Shown: positions 17,936 through 27,886, counted from the stretch's first letter. The stretch is 64,000 nt of DNA from Thiomargarita sp. (GCA_020721005.1 DYNP01000003.1:269894-333893); one strand, 5' to 3'. Numbers and translations: made by a program. The notes: a model not told the origin generated them from the sequence alone.

Positions 17936-18061
17936 GCCAAGTTCCTAAAATAAGTTGATTCGGTAAAAAATGATTGAATTGGTTAAAGGAGAAGGCAATC
18001 TTAATGCCATGTTTGGTAGAAATTAGGAAGCGTAGGGAGAAGCTGGTTACTTATTTGGAGT

Positions 18062-18586
18062 TTATTTAAGCCAGTCCTCTGGAGAGTTAAAAGGGGAATA
18101 GATTGAATAACCGTGTTGTTGGAGCAAAGTTTCCCATTGATTTTTGTAGCCTATACGCCTAATATCATGAAAAAGTCCGGCAGTTTCCAGCTCCTGAGTA
18201 TATTGTCTAAATTGAGGTACACATGGATGAGAGGGAGCTAGAAAGGTTTCTTTTCTATGTAGAATAGGCGGATTACTGGAACGAGTATAATCAAAGGTGC
18301 GATATTTGCATGTTATCAGATTAATAGAATGACTTTTTTGCAGGATTGGGTAGGGATGTTCAAAGAAATCAAGGTAGTTAAGCAAGGACAGTTGAAATTG
18401 AAGGGTATAAAATTTCACCAAAGTAAAGTCGAAATCTTCCAATTGGGTGTGTTGAATCACTTGTTGTACAAAATTATGTAAACTGGTTACTTCAATCAAG
18501 GCACTGCTGTGCAGGTATATTGCCGTCGGCAGACGTTTACCAATGGACAAATTTTTAACAAGAAGTGTATACTCAGTAAATTCCAT
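18062..18586 (-). CDS. Stand-alone N-terminal domain of a DNA phosphorothioation-associated methyltransferase-like protein
   Basis: 174 residues. The segments SIGKRLPTAIYLHSSAL, NYLDFFEHPYP, then SSNPPILHRKETFLAPSHPC and GLFHDIRRIGYKNQWETLL match, from memory, the N-terminal region of the putative methyltransferase that accompanies dnd DNA-phosphorothioation genes in cyanobacteria and others. In that family a SAM-methyltransferase part follows; here the frame stops after about 170 residues and no methyltransferase motif lies downstream (the next gene is the channel chimera). It is either a truncated relic or a genuine single-domain version. No dndBCDE genes are in the window. A MITE-like element lies about 100 bases beyond its start. 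Confidence 0.55.
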   Translation of the reverse strand: MEFTEYTLLVKNLSIGKRLPTAIYLHSSALIEVTSLHNFVQQVIQHTQLEDFDFTLVKFYTLQFQLSLLNYLDFFEHPYPILQKSHSINLITCKYRTFDYTRSSNPPILHRKETFLAPSHPCVPQFRQYTQELETAGLFHDIRRIGYKNQWETLLQQHGYSIYSPFNSPEDWLK

Positions 18587-18692
18587 AGGGGTTCTGTATT
18601 TAAAGCGATCAATTTGTTAGAATGTAAAAGAATCATTAAAATAACCAAAAGAAAACATCAGTCTAAAGTATTTTGCTTGGAATTCATTCATT

Positions 18693-18913
18693 AGACCTCT
18701 TGCAAAAGTAAATGATGCGATAAAAATGGGATACAAAAAAATAAAAGGAAAATCCCCGTTGGAGTGGAGGCTTTAGCCGGTCAGCCGTAGGCATCACCCT
18801 ACATACATAAATTGCAAGGGCCGACTGCTGACCGGCTAAAGCCTCTACTCCAACTATCTTAACTGAGGGGCAACTCTCATTTTTTCATGATCACATACTT
18901 TTGCAAGGGGTCT
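18693..18913. mobile_element. MITE-like element with 18-bp terminal inverted repeats and a nested 28-bp palindrome
   Basis: The left end AGACCTCTTGCAAAAGTA and the right end, read in reverse, AGACCCCTTGCAAAAGTA differ by one base, giving terminal inverted repeats on a 221-bp element with no coding capacity. ATT flanks both ends and could be a 3-bp target duplication. Inside, 18758-18785 and 18827-18854 form a 28-bp near-perfect inverted repeat (core GGCTTTAGCCGGTCAGC). The structure points to a non-autonomous transposable element mobilised by an IS with related ends elsewhere; no transposase gene is present in the window. Confidence 0.7.
18758..18854. repeat. Long palindrome inside the MITE-like element
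   Basis: Both arms carry GTTGGAGTxGAGGCTTTAGC followed by CGGTCAGC, one mismatch in 28 bp, with a 41-base spacer. It may itself be an independent dispersed repeat inserted in the element, and transcribed RNA would form a long hairpin. Confidence 0.75.
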
Positions 18914-18933
18914 ATTACTAAAGGGTAACCATA

Positions 18934-19188
18934 ATGAGAAAACCATTATTTTTCATCGTCAGTTTGTCCATAGTGTTAAGCACAGTCAATTCCGTATCTG
19001 CCGCACTGCCACAACCAGAAAGTAGTATTCCCTCTTTAGAACACTATCGTTCCAATGACCCTTGTTTTGACCAAGTAAAAGGTTACCTCTGCGAAATTAA
19101 AGGATTTGTTCTGGAGAACAGTTATTTGAAAGAAGAGCCTCCGGTTAAACAAACCAACGGAAAGCAGATGGAAGTGTATCTTTGGTAA
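18934..19188 (+). CDS. Small exported protein of unknown function
   Basis: 84 residues with a clear signal peptide (MRKPLFFIVSLSIVLSTVNS followed by VSA, cleavage before ALPQPE). AAAGGG lies eight bases before the ATG. The mature part is about 60 residues with two cysteines (DPCFD and YLCEIKG) that could form a disulfide, and ends EVYLW. No family is recognised. It begins 20 bases after the MITE-like element, whose right end might supply or disrupt its promoter. Confidence 0.5.
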   Translation: MRKPLFFIVSLSIVLSTVNSVSAALPQPESSIPSLEHYRSNDPCFDQVKGYLCEIKGFVLENSYLKEEPPVKQTNGKQMEVYLW

Positions 19189-19544
19189 GCGCTTGAAAAA
19201 GCCTATTCTGTCATAAGGAACTTGAGTAGTCCCAGTCAGATGGGCTGACGATAAGAAGCCCATCCTACTATACCGTCCTTACCCCCCCAACCCCCCCTTG
19301 AAAAAAAGGGGGGGGAAATTGTTTACGTTCTCCTTGGGAAAAAAGGGGGGAAATTGTTTACGTTCTCCTTGGAGAAAAGGGGGAAACTGTTTACGTTTTC
19401 CTTGGGAAAAAAGGGGGAAACTGTTTATTTCCCCCTCCTTAAAAAGGAGGGGTTAAGGGGTGGTTATTCAATCCGAATCAACGCGACTGATAAGTTTCCC
19501 GTTGGGCAGTCCTCCCCCCTACATGTGTTTTCACTCCTTAAACG
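19189..19544. repeat. Intergenic region with hairpin and 34-bp tandem G-rich repeats
   Basis: No gene. GATGGGCT and AGCCCATC form a hairpin at about 19239-19265. A C-run/G-run hairpin follows at 19281-19315. From about 19310 to 19430 a 33-35 bp unit (GGGGGAAATTGTTTACGTTC followed by TCCTTGGGAAAAAA) recurs three and a half times, with unit positions near 19316, 19351, 19384 and 19418. The last unit merges into CCCCCTCCTTAAAAAGGAGG, another hairpin. This lies between the convergent small exported gene and the RND pump gene and may terminate both. Confidence 0.75.
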
Positions 19545-22500
19545 TCATTCCCATTCTTTGGTACCTTCGATGATTCGCTCATAAATGCCCATTAGTGCAG
19601 GAATTGCCAATAACACCAATACTGTCGAGAACATGAGACCAAAGGAAATGGAAATTGCCATGGGAATTAAAAATTGAGCCTGTAATGAAGTCTCAAATAA
19701 AATAGGTAACAAACCAAAAATTGTAGTTAAAGAAGTCAGTAGTACCGCCCTCAAACGTTGGCGTGACGCTTCGGTTAAGGCCACTTTGATTGGCACTCCT
19801 TCTCTTCGTAAGTCGCGATAAAAAGTGACCAGCACAATGGAATCATTAACCACCACTCCGGACAATCCAAAAAATCCAAATAGAGAAAGAATCGTCAGAT
19901 CAACTCCCATCACCCAATGTCCAAATAGCGCGCCCACTAGACCAAAGGGAATAATGCTCATGACAATTAAGGGCCAACCGTAAGAAGCAAATTGCCAAGC
20001 CAAAACTAAATACATCAGCGCCACAGCAAATACCAGTCCCAACTTCATATCACCAATAGTTTCTGCTTGATCAGCCGCTCGGCCTTCAAAAGAATAATCT
20101 ACCCCATAACGTTGTTTCAATTCAGGAAAAAAGTTTTCCACCAAGTTGGCAATGATTTTATTGCTGTTGGCAACCGTGCTGTCCACGTTGGCAGAAACTT
20201 GGGCTGCTAATAGACCTTCTGAGTGACGAACTGTTTCAAATCCGCGCCGAGTTTTGATATGCACTGCCGTTGAAAAAGGCACACTGCCCCCTTTTGGCAA
20301 TTGTAGAGTGAATTTATCTAAGCTACTCAACTGATAGCGTTCCTCATCGGGCAAAGAGACCCGCACTTCTATTTCATCTTCTCCCTCTTGGAAAATTTGC
20401 ACCAAATGACCATCAAAGGCAGCTCGCAACTGTTCTCCCACAGAATCTATTGTCAGTCCCAAAGCCATGCCTTCTGGAGTTAATGAATAAATCCACTGTT
20501 CCCTACCATAGGGCAAATCATCTTCAATGCCACTCACGCCTTCAAAAGTTTCCAAAACTTTTTTCAATTCCAAAGCAGCATTTTTGACCTGATCAATCTG
20601 ATTTCCAATCAATCGAATGTCAATATCACTGCCAGGCGGTCCCCCTTTACGTTCCGAAAGGACCAGATTCTCTAAACCTGGGGGAGTGATAATTTTAGCC
20701 CGCCAAGCCTTGAGAAAATCTTTATTTCTCACCTGTAAACGATGATCAGGAGAAGTCAACTCTATCATCAGAGACCCAAACTGATCACCATTACGACTGC
20801 CTGAGGGTTCAGTAATACTGCTGCCATGTCGAACCACTGCCATTTTGATGAGATCACCTCCCAAATCCTGCTCAGTTTCCATCAATGTGCTTTCCAAATG
20901 ACTCAAAAATCGATCGACTCTTTCGGGAGGAGTGCCCGCCACGAAATTGGCATTGGCCATCACAATCGTACCATCTGGAGAAGGAAAAAAGGTAAAGTTA
21001 ACCCGCCCACTGATCAGTAATGAGATGGCTAAAGCCAACAGGGATAACATGAAAGTGAAAACTGCCCAACGATATTCAACCAACACGGTTACCATGGGAT
21101 GAAAAAATCGATCTCGAACCTGGTCAAAACCTTGTTCCAATTTCTGACGAAGCGCACTGTTTTGAACATGATGCAGTTTGTGAAAAGTGTGTCGCAAATG
21201 CCCGGGCAAAACAAAAAAACATTCGATGAGAGAGGCAATGAGCACACAGATCATCACCAAGGGAATGTCAAATAAAATATTGCCCATGAGACCACCGATA
21301 AGCATGAGGGGCAAAAAGGCAGCCATTGTGGTTAAAGAAGCAGAGATAACTGGGGCCAGCATGCGTTGAGCTCCCCCCTCAGCAGCCAATAGGGAACGTT
21401 CACCCATTTGAAAATGAGTAAAAGCATCTTCTCCCACCACAATGGCATCATCAACCACCACTCCAAGCGCCATGATCATGGCAAATAAACTGATCATGTT
21501 AATGCTTCCACCCACTAAATACAATACTCCCAACATGGTCATGATTGAAGTAGGAATGCCCATGGCTACCCAAAAAGCCACCCGACCATTGAGAAAAATG
21601 AACAAGGTAACCACGACTAGAATCAGTCCACCTAACCCATTGTTGATCAAGAGATTAATGCGATCTGCAATCAATTCCCACGACTCATCATAAACTTTTA
21701 AAGTCACAGTACCAGGCAATTTAGGTTGAGTTTCTGCCAACCAAGTTTGCAAAACTTTAGCCGATTCTAAGGCATCATTCTCTTCAGCTCGCATCAACTG
21801 CAATTCCACTGCCGGTTTGCCTTGATAAGTCAGTCTCACTTCTCCATTTTGGGGACGTCTCTCAATGGTGGCCACATCTCCCAATTTCAAATAACGGCCT
21901 TGATTGTCCACCGTAAGGGGTAAGTCGGTAAATGCCAGTTCACTCCGTCTTTGTTCCAAAGATCGCAATTGTCGAGCCACATCGGAACGGCCAACGGCCC
22001 CGGCTGGTAGATCTCGACTGAATTTAGCGATTTGATTGCCAACTTCAGTGAGACTGAGCCCCAATTCTTCCAATTGAGAACTGTTAATTTGAATGGCAAT
22101 TTCTTCTTCAGGCAACCCTTCTATATTAATTTTACTGATGCCACGTTTAAGTAATTCTCGCTCAATTTGTTGAGCAAGATGGCGCAATTCATTGGGATCA
22201 CTGGGACCTGTGATGAGAAGACGTGCAATGGGATCGTAACGTACCAATCGACCAATTTCTGGTTTTTCAGCCGTTTTTGGCAAATTGCGCAGTAGAGAAA
22301 CCCGGTCTTTGACTTGATCGAGAGCCCAACCCATGTCAGTATGTTCTTCAAATTCCAACATAATTGCTGATAAGCCGTTGGCTGAAGTGGAATTCATTTT
22401 ACGAACTCGATCCAAGGTTCGCAATTCTCTTTCAATTGGTGAAGTGATTGAGGTTTCAACATCTTCCGCAGGTGCTCCACTCCAGATCACAGTGACTTGC

Positions 22501-22658
22501 ACCACATCTAGGGCGAAATTGGGTAAAAATTGAATATTCAAGCGGGTCAGTCCCCAGATACCAGCCATGAGCATCATCAGCATGAGTAAATTGGCAGCGA
22601 CTTTATGTTGGGCAAAAATACCCACAAGGTTAGTTTGATGTTGAAATGTGGATTGCAT
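19545..22658 (-). CDS. RND-family efflux transporter (AcrB/HAE-type inner-membrane subunit)
   Basis: 1037 residues, the standard length. The cytoplasmic N-terminus is followed by TM1 and NIQFLPNFALDVVQVTVIW, the usual start of the first porter domain with GAPAEDVETSITSPIE. TM4 carries the paired aspartates of the proton relay in ALGVVVDDAIVVGEDA. The second half repeats the fold (FGLSGVVVNDSIVLVTFYRD). RND pumps work as trimers with a periplasmic adaptor and an outer-membrane TolC-like channel. No adaptor gene is adjacent, so its partners must be encoded elsewhere. Substrate unknown; it belongs to the less studied branch lacking an operon-linked adaptor. Confidence 0.92.
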   Translation of the reverse strand: MQSTFQHQTNLVGIFAQHKVAANLLMLMMLMAGIWGLTRLNIQFLPNFALDVVQVTVIWSGAPAEDVETSITSPIERELRTLDRVRKMNSTSANGLSAIMLEFEEHTDMGWALDQVKDRVSLLRNLPKTAEKPEIGRLVRYDPIARLLITGPSDPNELRHLAQQIERELLKRGISKINIEGLPEEEIAIQINSSQLEELGLSLTEVGNQIAKFSRDLPAGAVGRSDVARQLRSLEQRRSELAFTDLPLTVDNQGRYLKLGDVATIERRPQNGEVRLTYQGKPAVELQLMRAEENDALESAKVLQTWLAETQPKLPGTVTLKVYDESWELIADRINLLINNGLGGLILVVVTLFIFLNGRVAFWVAMGIPTSIMTMLGVLYLVGGSINMISLFAMIMALGVVVDDAIVVGEDAFTHFQMGERSLLAAEGGAQRMLAPVISASLTTMAAFLPLMLIGGLMGNILFDIPLVMICVLIASLIECFFVLPGHLRHTFHKLHHVQNSALRQKLEQGFDQVRDRFFHPMVTVLVEYRWAVFTFMLSLLALAISLLISGRVNFTFFPSPDGTIVMANANFVAGTPPERVDRFLSHLESTLMETEQDLGGDLIKMAVVRHGSSITEPSGSRNGDQFGSLMIELTSPDHRLQVRNKDFLKAWRAKIITPPGLENLVLSERKGGPPGSDIDIRLIGNQIDQVKNAALELKKVLETFEGVSGIEDDLPYGREQWIYSLTPEGMALGLTIDSVGEQLRAAFDGHLVQIFQEGEDEIEVRVSLPDEERYQLSSLDKFTLQLPKGGSVPFSTAVHIKTRRGFETVRHSEGLLAAQVSANVDSTVANSNKIIANLVENFFPELKQRYGVDYSFEGRAADQAETIGDMKLGLVFAVALMYLVLAWQFASYGWPLIVMSIIPFGLVGALFGHWVMGVDLTILSLFGFFGLSGVVVNDSIVLVTFYRDLRREGVPIKVALTEASRQRLRAVLLTSLTTIFGLLPILFETSLQAQFLIPMAISISFGLMFSTVLVLLAIPALMGIYERIIEGTKEWE

Positions 22659-22879
22659 AGTGGTTTTATAAACCGTAGGGTAATAATCAGTGAAAGTTTA
22701 GAGCCATAGGGGATTGCTAGCAGTTCAAGGTAAAATGACTTTATTATAGAAGTTGTCAACCCATTTGACAATTAGAATTTTTCTCTACTTCCTTAATTTA
22801 TCGATTAATCCACTGCAATTTTTCAATCCAGAATTAATCTGATGATTGAGCAAATTAACTAATTGAATAATTTAAAAAA

Positions 22880-25363
22880 TCAATCACAGCTCTTTAACCA
22901 AGAGGAATGAGAGGTTACTCTTGTTCCCGGTTGAGAAATGAGGGGGAGGAAATGAGGAGGGTTTGATAACTTTTGAGCCAGTTGAAAAGTGGGACTGGCC
23001 ATCCAACCATAAGGGGATAAACCATTGCCCGTCAAGTGGTAAACATGAAAATGACTGCGATTTTCCCAATCTTCCCAATTCCCAGTTTTACAGGTGGAAG
23101 ACAGTTGCATTTTCGCTTGTTCCAATTGGATGTTCAATCCCAGTATTCCAGTACTCACATCCCTGTCTGGAAATTCAATTTCAATTTGTCCATCGATACC
23201 CAATTTGGAAGAAGCACTGATCAAACTGTCCACGGTCGGGAAAAAATTTTCCGCTGTGATACGAATATTCCCACCCTGCCCACCGTTAGATTGAGCCTTG
23301 ATTTGGCCTTGATTCAAAATGACAAATCTTGGATAATGCACGGTAATATTTCCACCATTACCATCTCCCCCATCGACACTGGTGGTCACATTGCTTTCTT
23401 GTAAATGTAACAACTGGGGAATATTAAGGACGATGTGGCCACCACTTGCCTTTTGGGTAGCGGTATTAATGGCGCCGCCCCCGGTGAGAATCAGTTGTGG
23501 CGTGGTTATATAAATGGTACCTGCTTCCCCGGCTAAATCATGTTGACTAAAAGAATTGCCATAAATACCACTGATTTCAATTCTATTCGATGGATGATTT
23601 GGAAATTCTCTTCGAAATTGTAATTGACTGTCTTTGGGCTCTTTAAATAGTCTATGGGCAGAATTACCGGAGATAAACACGTGATTTCTAATGTCCAAAC
23701 GAATGTATCCACCTTGCCCACGCCCTGAAGTACCGCCACTGATTTGTGCTCCTTCAGTAATGGATAAAGTGTTTGCGCTGATAGAAATGGTGCCAGCATT
23801 TCCCGCATCATTACCTGTAGAACGTACATAAATACCGGAACCCAAACCATTCTCATTTTCACCATAGGGATTGACTCCAGAAAGTTCAATTGCACCAGTG
23901 GCTTGAATGAGAATATTGCCCGCTGCCTGACTGCGTTTTTCATTTCCGGCAATACTGCTACTGCTGATTTGAGCACCGTTTTTAAGAGTCAAATTATTGG
24001 TCTCCAATTTAATATCTCCTCCTAAACCGCTGAGAATGCCCTTGTTAGTCGGAGTAGTGAGGGATAAAATGCCACTGGACCAGCCGGCTACGCTGTCAGC
24101 TCCAGTTACCGTAATATCTTGAGTGGCTTTGATGTGAATATGACCCGCTTGCCCGGTGTCTCGAGCAATTACCCCAATTCCTCCATCTTCTATGAGAATG
24201 CGATCGGTTTTAATTGAGACTTCACCAGTACGACCGCTGGTATAAGATTGGCTGTTGATCCAACTGCCATTTTTCAAATTGATGTCATCGGCTTGAATGA
24301 GAATATCACTTAAATTTGCAGGGGCAAATGCATAGCCCGCGATTCGACTGCTATTCCCCATAGATAGTTTTTGTAAATTGAGATCAATACGAGGATTGAG
24401 TTCATTTGAAGTTTTTGATTCAATTACTTGATAATTAAGGGTATTACCAAAGATTTGACTGGTATTTTGCAAGCTCAACTCAGCGGCTCGTATCAAAATT
24501 GTGCCCGCAGTGGGACCACTGATTTCTATCAAAGATTTGTCAAGCAGGGTGATGTTGCCTAATTTTTCAAATGTGGAAACATCCAAATCAGTGGCGGTGG
24601 GTATCACTTTTCCCATTGAGGCAACGCTGGCCAGATTGATTCGGCCACTGGGTGCAGTTAGATTTCCCAATGGTCTGATGTAATTTCTATATTCTTGAAT
24701 ATATTGATCATTTTGGTAATAGCTGCCAGTCATATTAATGTCTCCAGCAATGATAGATAAGATTTGTCCCTGAGGCACTGCTAAACCAGTAAGTTTGCCT
24801 TCTCCCTCAGTTTTGGAAAGTTCTCCTCGGCCTTGAATTGAGACAGTAGAAATGGGACTGTTTAAAAAACCAAAGGCATGGACTGGAGCTAGGGTGAGCA
24901 AATGGTCATTGGGGTGGCGAGTCCCAAAATAGCCTCCGTCTTCCAATTGCAAATAATTAGCCGTGGTAACATGGAATCCACCTTGCACGTCCAATTGAAC
25001 ATTGGGACCAAATATAATTCCATAGGGATTAAGAAAGTACAGTTGAGCTTGGGGTATTGTTGAGCGCATTAAGCCATCAAGGTGAGAGGGGTGGCCGCCG
25101 GTGACTCGGGTAATGATGTTTTGTACGGTGTCAGGACCAGAAAAGTGAGCACTTTCATGTTGTTGTAGATTAAATTCTTGAAAACTGTGGAATAAATTCC
25201 CACCAAGTTGTTGACCCAAGTTAGCGTCAATCGAATAGTTTGGACCGGATAAAACTTCCAATCGTCCCACAGAGCCATCGGTGGTAATTTGAGCCCAACT
25301 GTTAAGGTCTGAATAGAGAATGAGGATAAATAAGGAGATAAATAAAATGAGCTGGTATTTCAT
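22880..25363 (-). CDS. TPS-domain filamentous haemagglutinin-like adhesin (paralogue 1)
   Basis: 827 residues: signal peptide (about 1-24), then a two-partner-secretion domain (QITTDGSVG, LGGNLFHSFQEFNL, FSGPDTVQNIITRVTGG, AQLYFLNPYGIIFGP), the conserved NPYG signature recognised by TpsB. The rest is a long parallel beta-helix with repeats such as 'GGNI.I.A..I.LS.GA.ISS', rich in Gly, Asn, Ile and Ser. It ends in a short C-terminal region with a CK..NWEDW-type segment. These proteins are exported through an Omp85-like TpsB barrel and serve in adhesion or as large exoproteins. No tpsB lies in the window. It shares its architecture with the next gene. Confidence 0.9.
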   Translation of the reverse strand: MKYQLILFISLFILILYSDLNSWAQITTDGSVGRLEVLSGPNYSIDANLGQQLGGNLFHSFQEFNLQQHESAHFSGPDTVQNIITRVTGGHPSHLDGLMRSTIPQAQLYFLNPYGIIFGPNVQLDVQGGFHVTTANYLQLEDGGYFGTRHPNDHLLTLAPVHAFGFLNSPISTVSIQGRGELSKTEGEGKLTGLAVPQGQILSIIAGDINMTGSYYQNDQYIQEYRNYIRPLGNLTAPSGRINLASVASMGKVIPTATDLDVSTFEKLGNITLLDKSLIEISGPTAGTILIRAAELSLQNTSQIFGNTLNYQVIESKTSNELNPRIDLNLQKLSMGNSSRIAGYAFAPANLSDILIQADDINLKNGSWINSQSYTSGRTGEVSIKTDRILIEDGGIGVIARDTGQAGHIHIKATQDITVTGADSVAGWSSGILSLTTPTNKGILSGLGGDIKLETNNLTLKNGAQISSSSIAGNEKRSQAAGNILIQATGAIELSGVNPYGENENGLGSGIYVRSTGNDAGNAGTISISANTLSITEGAQISGGTSGRGQGGYIRLDIRNHVFISGNSAHRLFKEPKDSQLQFRREFPNHPSNRIEISGIYGNSFSQHDLAGEAGTIYITTPQLILTGGGAINTATQKASGGHIVLNIPQLLHLQESNVTTSVDGGDGNGGNITVHYPRFVILNQGQIKAQSNGGQGGNIRITAENFFPTVDSLISASSKLGIDGQIEIEFPDRDVSTGILGLNIQLEQAKMQLSSTCKTGNWEDWENRSHFHVYHLTGNGLSPYGWMASPTFQLAQKLSNPPHFLPLISQPGTRVTSHSSWLKSCD

Positions 25364-25488
25364 AGTTGTTGAGTTTTGAACTTAAAATGGTTTAAGGGAA
25401 ATGGTCTTAAGTATCATTATAAGGGTTGAGAGAGCAGCAATTTATTTGCCAAGCGTTGGTAACATGATGTTATTTTAAAAGTTTGGCT

Positions 25489-27783
25489 TTAATAACAAGA
25501 AGTTAACCAAGACCGTTGATTATTAAGATCGAAGTTTGCTGTTTCAGAAATGTTATATGAAGTATGCAGAATTTTAGATAGAGAGTGAGCGAGTTGAAAG
25601 GTGGGACTGGGTAACCAGCTTAATAAAGGGAGTGAAGTGCCAGCCAAATGATGCACATAAAATGAACTTGGGTTGTCTGATCCGTGCCAATATTGGGTTT
25701 GACAGGCTCCAGTGAGTTTTAGTTCCGTTTTTTTCAGTTGAGTGCTTAATCCCAGTAATTCTCGGTTCATTTCTTTGTCTGGAGAATCAATGTAAATTCG
25801 TCCATCGATACCCAATTTGGAGGATGCCGTGATTAAACTGTCCGGGGTTTTTAAGAAGGTTCCGGCAACAATCCAGATATTACCACCGCGGCCTTGATGG
25901 GCTTGGGCTTTGATTTGTGCTTGATCTATAATGATAAATTTTGGATTGGCTATGAGAATGTCTCCTCCATCTTCTTCACCTTCAAGCACACTGGTGATAA
26001 TTTTTCCCCCTCGCAGATATAGAAGATGGTGAGCGGTGAGATGGATTTCCCCGCTGTCTGCATTATTTGATGAGGTGCTGACAGTTCCTCCTTCAGTTAA
26101 TTGGAGAGTATTGGCTTCAATCCGAATATCTCCCGCATCTCCTGAGTTTCCTTGATTTCTGGCGCTGATGATTGCTCCTTGACTTAGGGTGATGTTATCG
26201 GCTTGAATGTCAATCATGCCTGCTCTGCCTCCAGCTTCTAAAGTCCCACTGTCTATGGTGGCAGGCACAATTCCCCAATTTCTTCCAACAGAGGTTGAGG
26301 CTACTGGACTCCAGCCTGCCAAATACAGTTGTTCAGTTTTTATTTTGATATTACCAGAGGGACCTGTTAAGGCACTGAAACTGTTGATCAATGAGCCATT
26401 GAGGGAACGAATGGATTGGGCATTGATGGTGATATCGCCTCCTCCACCTGTGCCAAAGCCAATGGTCAGGATATTGCCAGTGTTTAAAGACAGTTCCTTG
26501 GTTGTGAGTTGCAAGTGGCCAGATCGACCCGGTCCCAAAGAAATGCTGTAAATGCGACTTGAGACATTTTCAAGGGGGAGACTGCGAAAGTAAATGAGAC
26601 CCGGGTAGAAGCCGGAAATGGATGTTTTGTCATTTATGTGGAGACTGACTTGTCCACTGTTGCCGGAACCTAAGGCGCCACTGCCAATAGAGGCGCCTTT
26701 TGTAAGTCGCAGTTGATCGGCTTGAATGTCAATAGTGCCAGCTTCTCCTTCGGCGATTCCGATGCCCAGAATGGTGGAAGCGTTCATCTCCAAGAGTGGG
26801 GTGGTGATGACGATTTTTCCGGCTGTGCTTGTACTGGCGGTGGTGATTGAGATTTCGCTATTGATACCTGTAAGTAGGATAGATTTAGTGAGTTGCAGGT
26901 CAATGTTTCTGCCATCCTGAGGCCCAAAAGTGTTGGAACGAATGACGCTTTGATTTAGTAACAGATGACCGGCACGGACAAAAGCGGCGCCCCCAGTGTA
27001 TCCGCTCAGTTCAATAAAAGTGTTTTCAAGGGTGAGGTGACCGCCGGGACCTTGTAGAATGGGTGTGTCTTCGTTTATAATGAATTCTCCTGGTCCTGCC
27101 AAACTGGCTAGATTGATTTGGCCATGCTCAGCGATTAAAGTGGAGTTTGCAGTCACTGTGGGAATGGGTAAAGTGTTGTCAATGGTCAGTGGAACTTCGC
27201 TGTGGATGTGAAGATTGCCTCCTATCAATGATAGAGTTTGGTGAGGGGAGATCGTAAGTTGACTGTTGTGCAAGGCAATTGGGGCTGGGGTTTCTGTGAG
27301 GAATCCAAAGGCTGCAATAGGCGCTAGGTTGAGTAAGTTGTTGTTAGGATCACGGGTATTGAATTGTGCTCCGGTTTGAAAGCGTAAATAGTCGGCGGTG
27401 CTGGCATGGAAACTGCCTTGGAGGTCCAATTTGGCATGGGGACCCAATAGGATCCCAAAGGGATTGATCAGGTAGATTTCCGCATTGGGAATGGTTGATT
27501 GAATTAATCCGTTGATGTTAGAGGGATTTCCACCGGTGACTCGAGTAATAATATTGTTGATGTGGATGGGACCGGAAAAGGTTGCAGTTTCATGAGGGTG
27601 AAGATTGAATTCCTGAAAACTGTGAAATAGGTTGTTGCCCAAAGTTTGTCCCAATTCAGCTTGAATTAGATAGTGTGGGCTGGTGAGGGTTTCGGCATGG
27701 CCTAGAGAGCCGTCCAAAATGACTTGGGCCCAGGTATTGGGAATGATTAGGCAAAGGGTAAGCAGAATCGGGAAGGTCTTCAT
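25489..27783 (-). CDS. TPS-domain filamentous haemagglutinin-like adhesin (paralogue 2)
   Basis: 764 residues with the same plan as the neighbour: signal peptide ending near NTWAQ, TPS domain (VILDGSLGHAETL, LGNNLFHSFQEFNLHPHE, INNIITRVTGGNPSNINGLI, AEIYLINPFGILLGP), beta-helix and a matching C-terminal segment (GACQTQYWHGSDN). Tandem duplication followed by strong divergence is likely. It is 125 bp upstream of paralogue 1 on the same strand and may share a transcript. As with paralogue 1, the outer-membrane secretion partner must be encoded elsewhere. Confidence 0.9.
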   Translation of the reverse strand: MKTFPILLTLCLIIPNTWAQVILDGSLGHAETLTSPHYLIQAELGQTLGNNLFHSFQEFNLHPHETATFSGPIHINNIITRVTGGNPSNINGLIQSTIPNAEIYLINPFGILLGPHAKLDLQGSFHASTADYLRFQTGAQFNTRDPNNNLLNLAPIAAFGFLTETPAPIALHNSQLTISPHQTLSLIGGNLHIHSEVPLTIDNTLPIPTVTANSTLIAEHGQINLASLAGPGEFIINEDTPILQGPGGHLTLENTFIELSGYTGGAAFVRAGHLLLNQSVIRSNTFGPQDGRNIDLQLTKSILLTGINSEISITTASTSTAGKIVITTPLLEMNASTILGIGIAEGEAGTIDIQADQLRLTKGASIGSGALGSGNSGQVSLHINDKTSISGFYPGLIYFRSLPLENVSSRIYSISLGPGRSGHLQLTTKELSLNTGNILTIGFGTGGGGDITINAQSIRSLNGSLINSFSALTGPSGNIKIKTEQLYLAGWSPVASTSVGRNWGIVPATIDSGTLEAGGRAGMIDIQADNITLSQGAIISARNQGNSGDAGDIRIEANTLQLTEGGTVSTSSNNADSGEIHLTAHHLLYLRGGKIITSVLEGEEDGGDILIANPKFIIIDQAQIKAQAHQGRGGNIWIVAGTFLKTPDSLITASSKLGIDGRIYIDSPDKEMNRELLGLSTQLKKTELKLTGACQTQYWHGSDNPSSFYVHHLAGTSLPLLSWLPSPTFQLAHSLSKILHTSYNISETANFDLNNQRSWLTSCY

Positions 27784-27886
27784 GATATTGAAATATTTAT
27801 TCAGACGGTTTGATTGCGGAAAGGAAAAAGTGGGTGGAGAAAGTGAAGTGGCTGTTTGAGTGAAAGGGAAAACTTTTTTTGTATTT

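Noticed and set aside
19310..19584. A 76-residue frame across the 34-bp repeats.
   Set aside because: Its product simply repeats the DNA unit and its end overlaps the RND gene in antisense.
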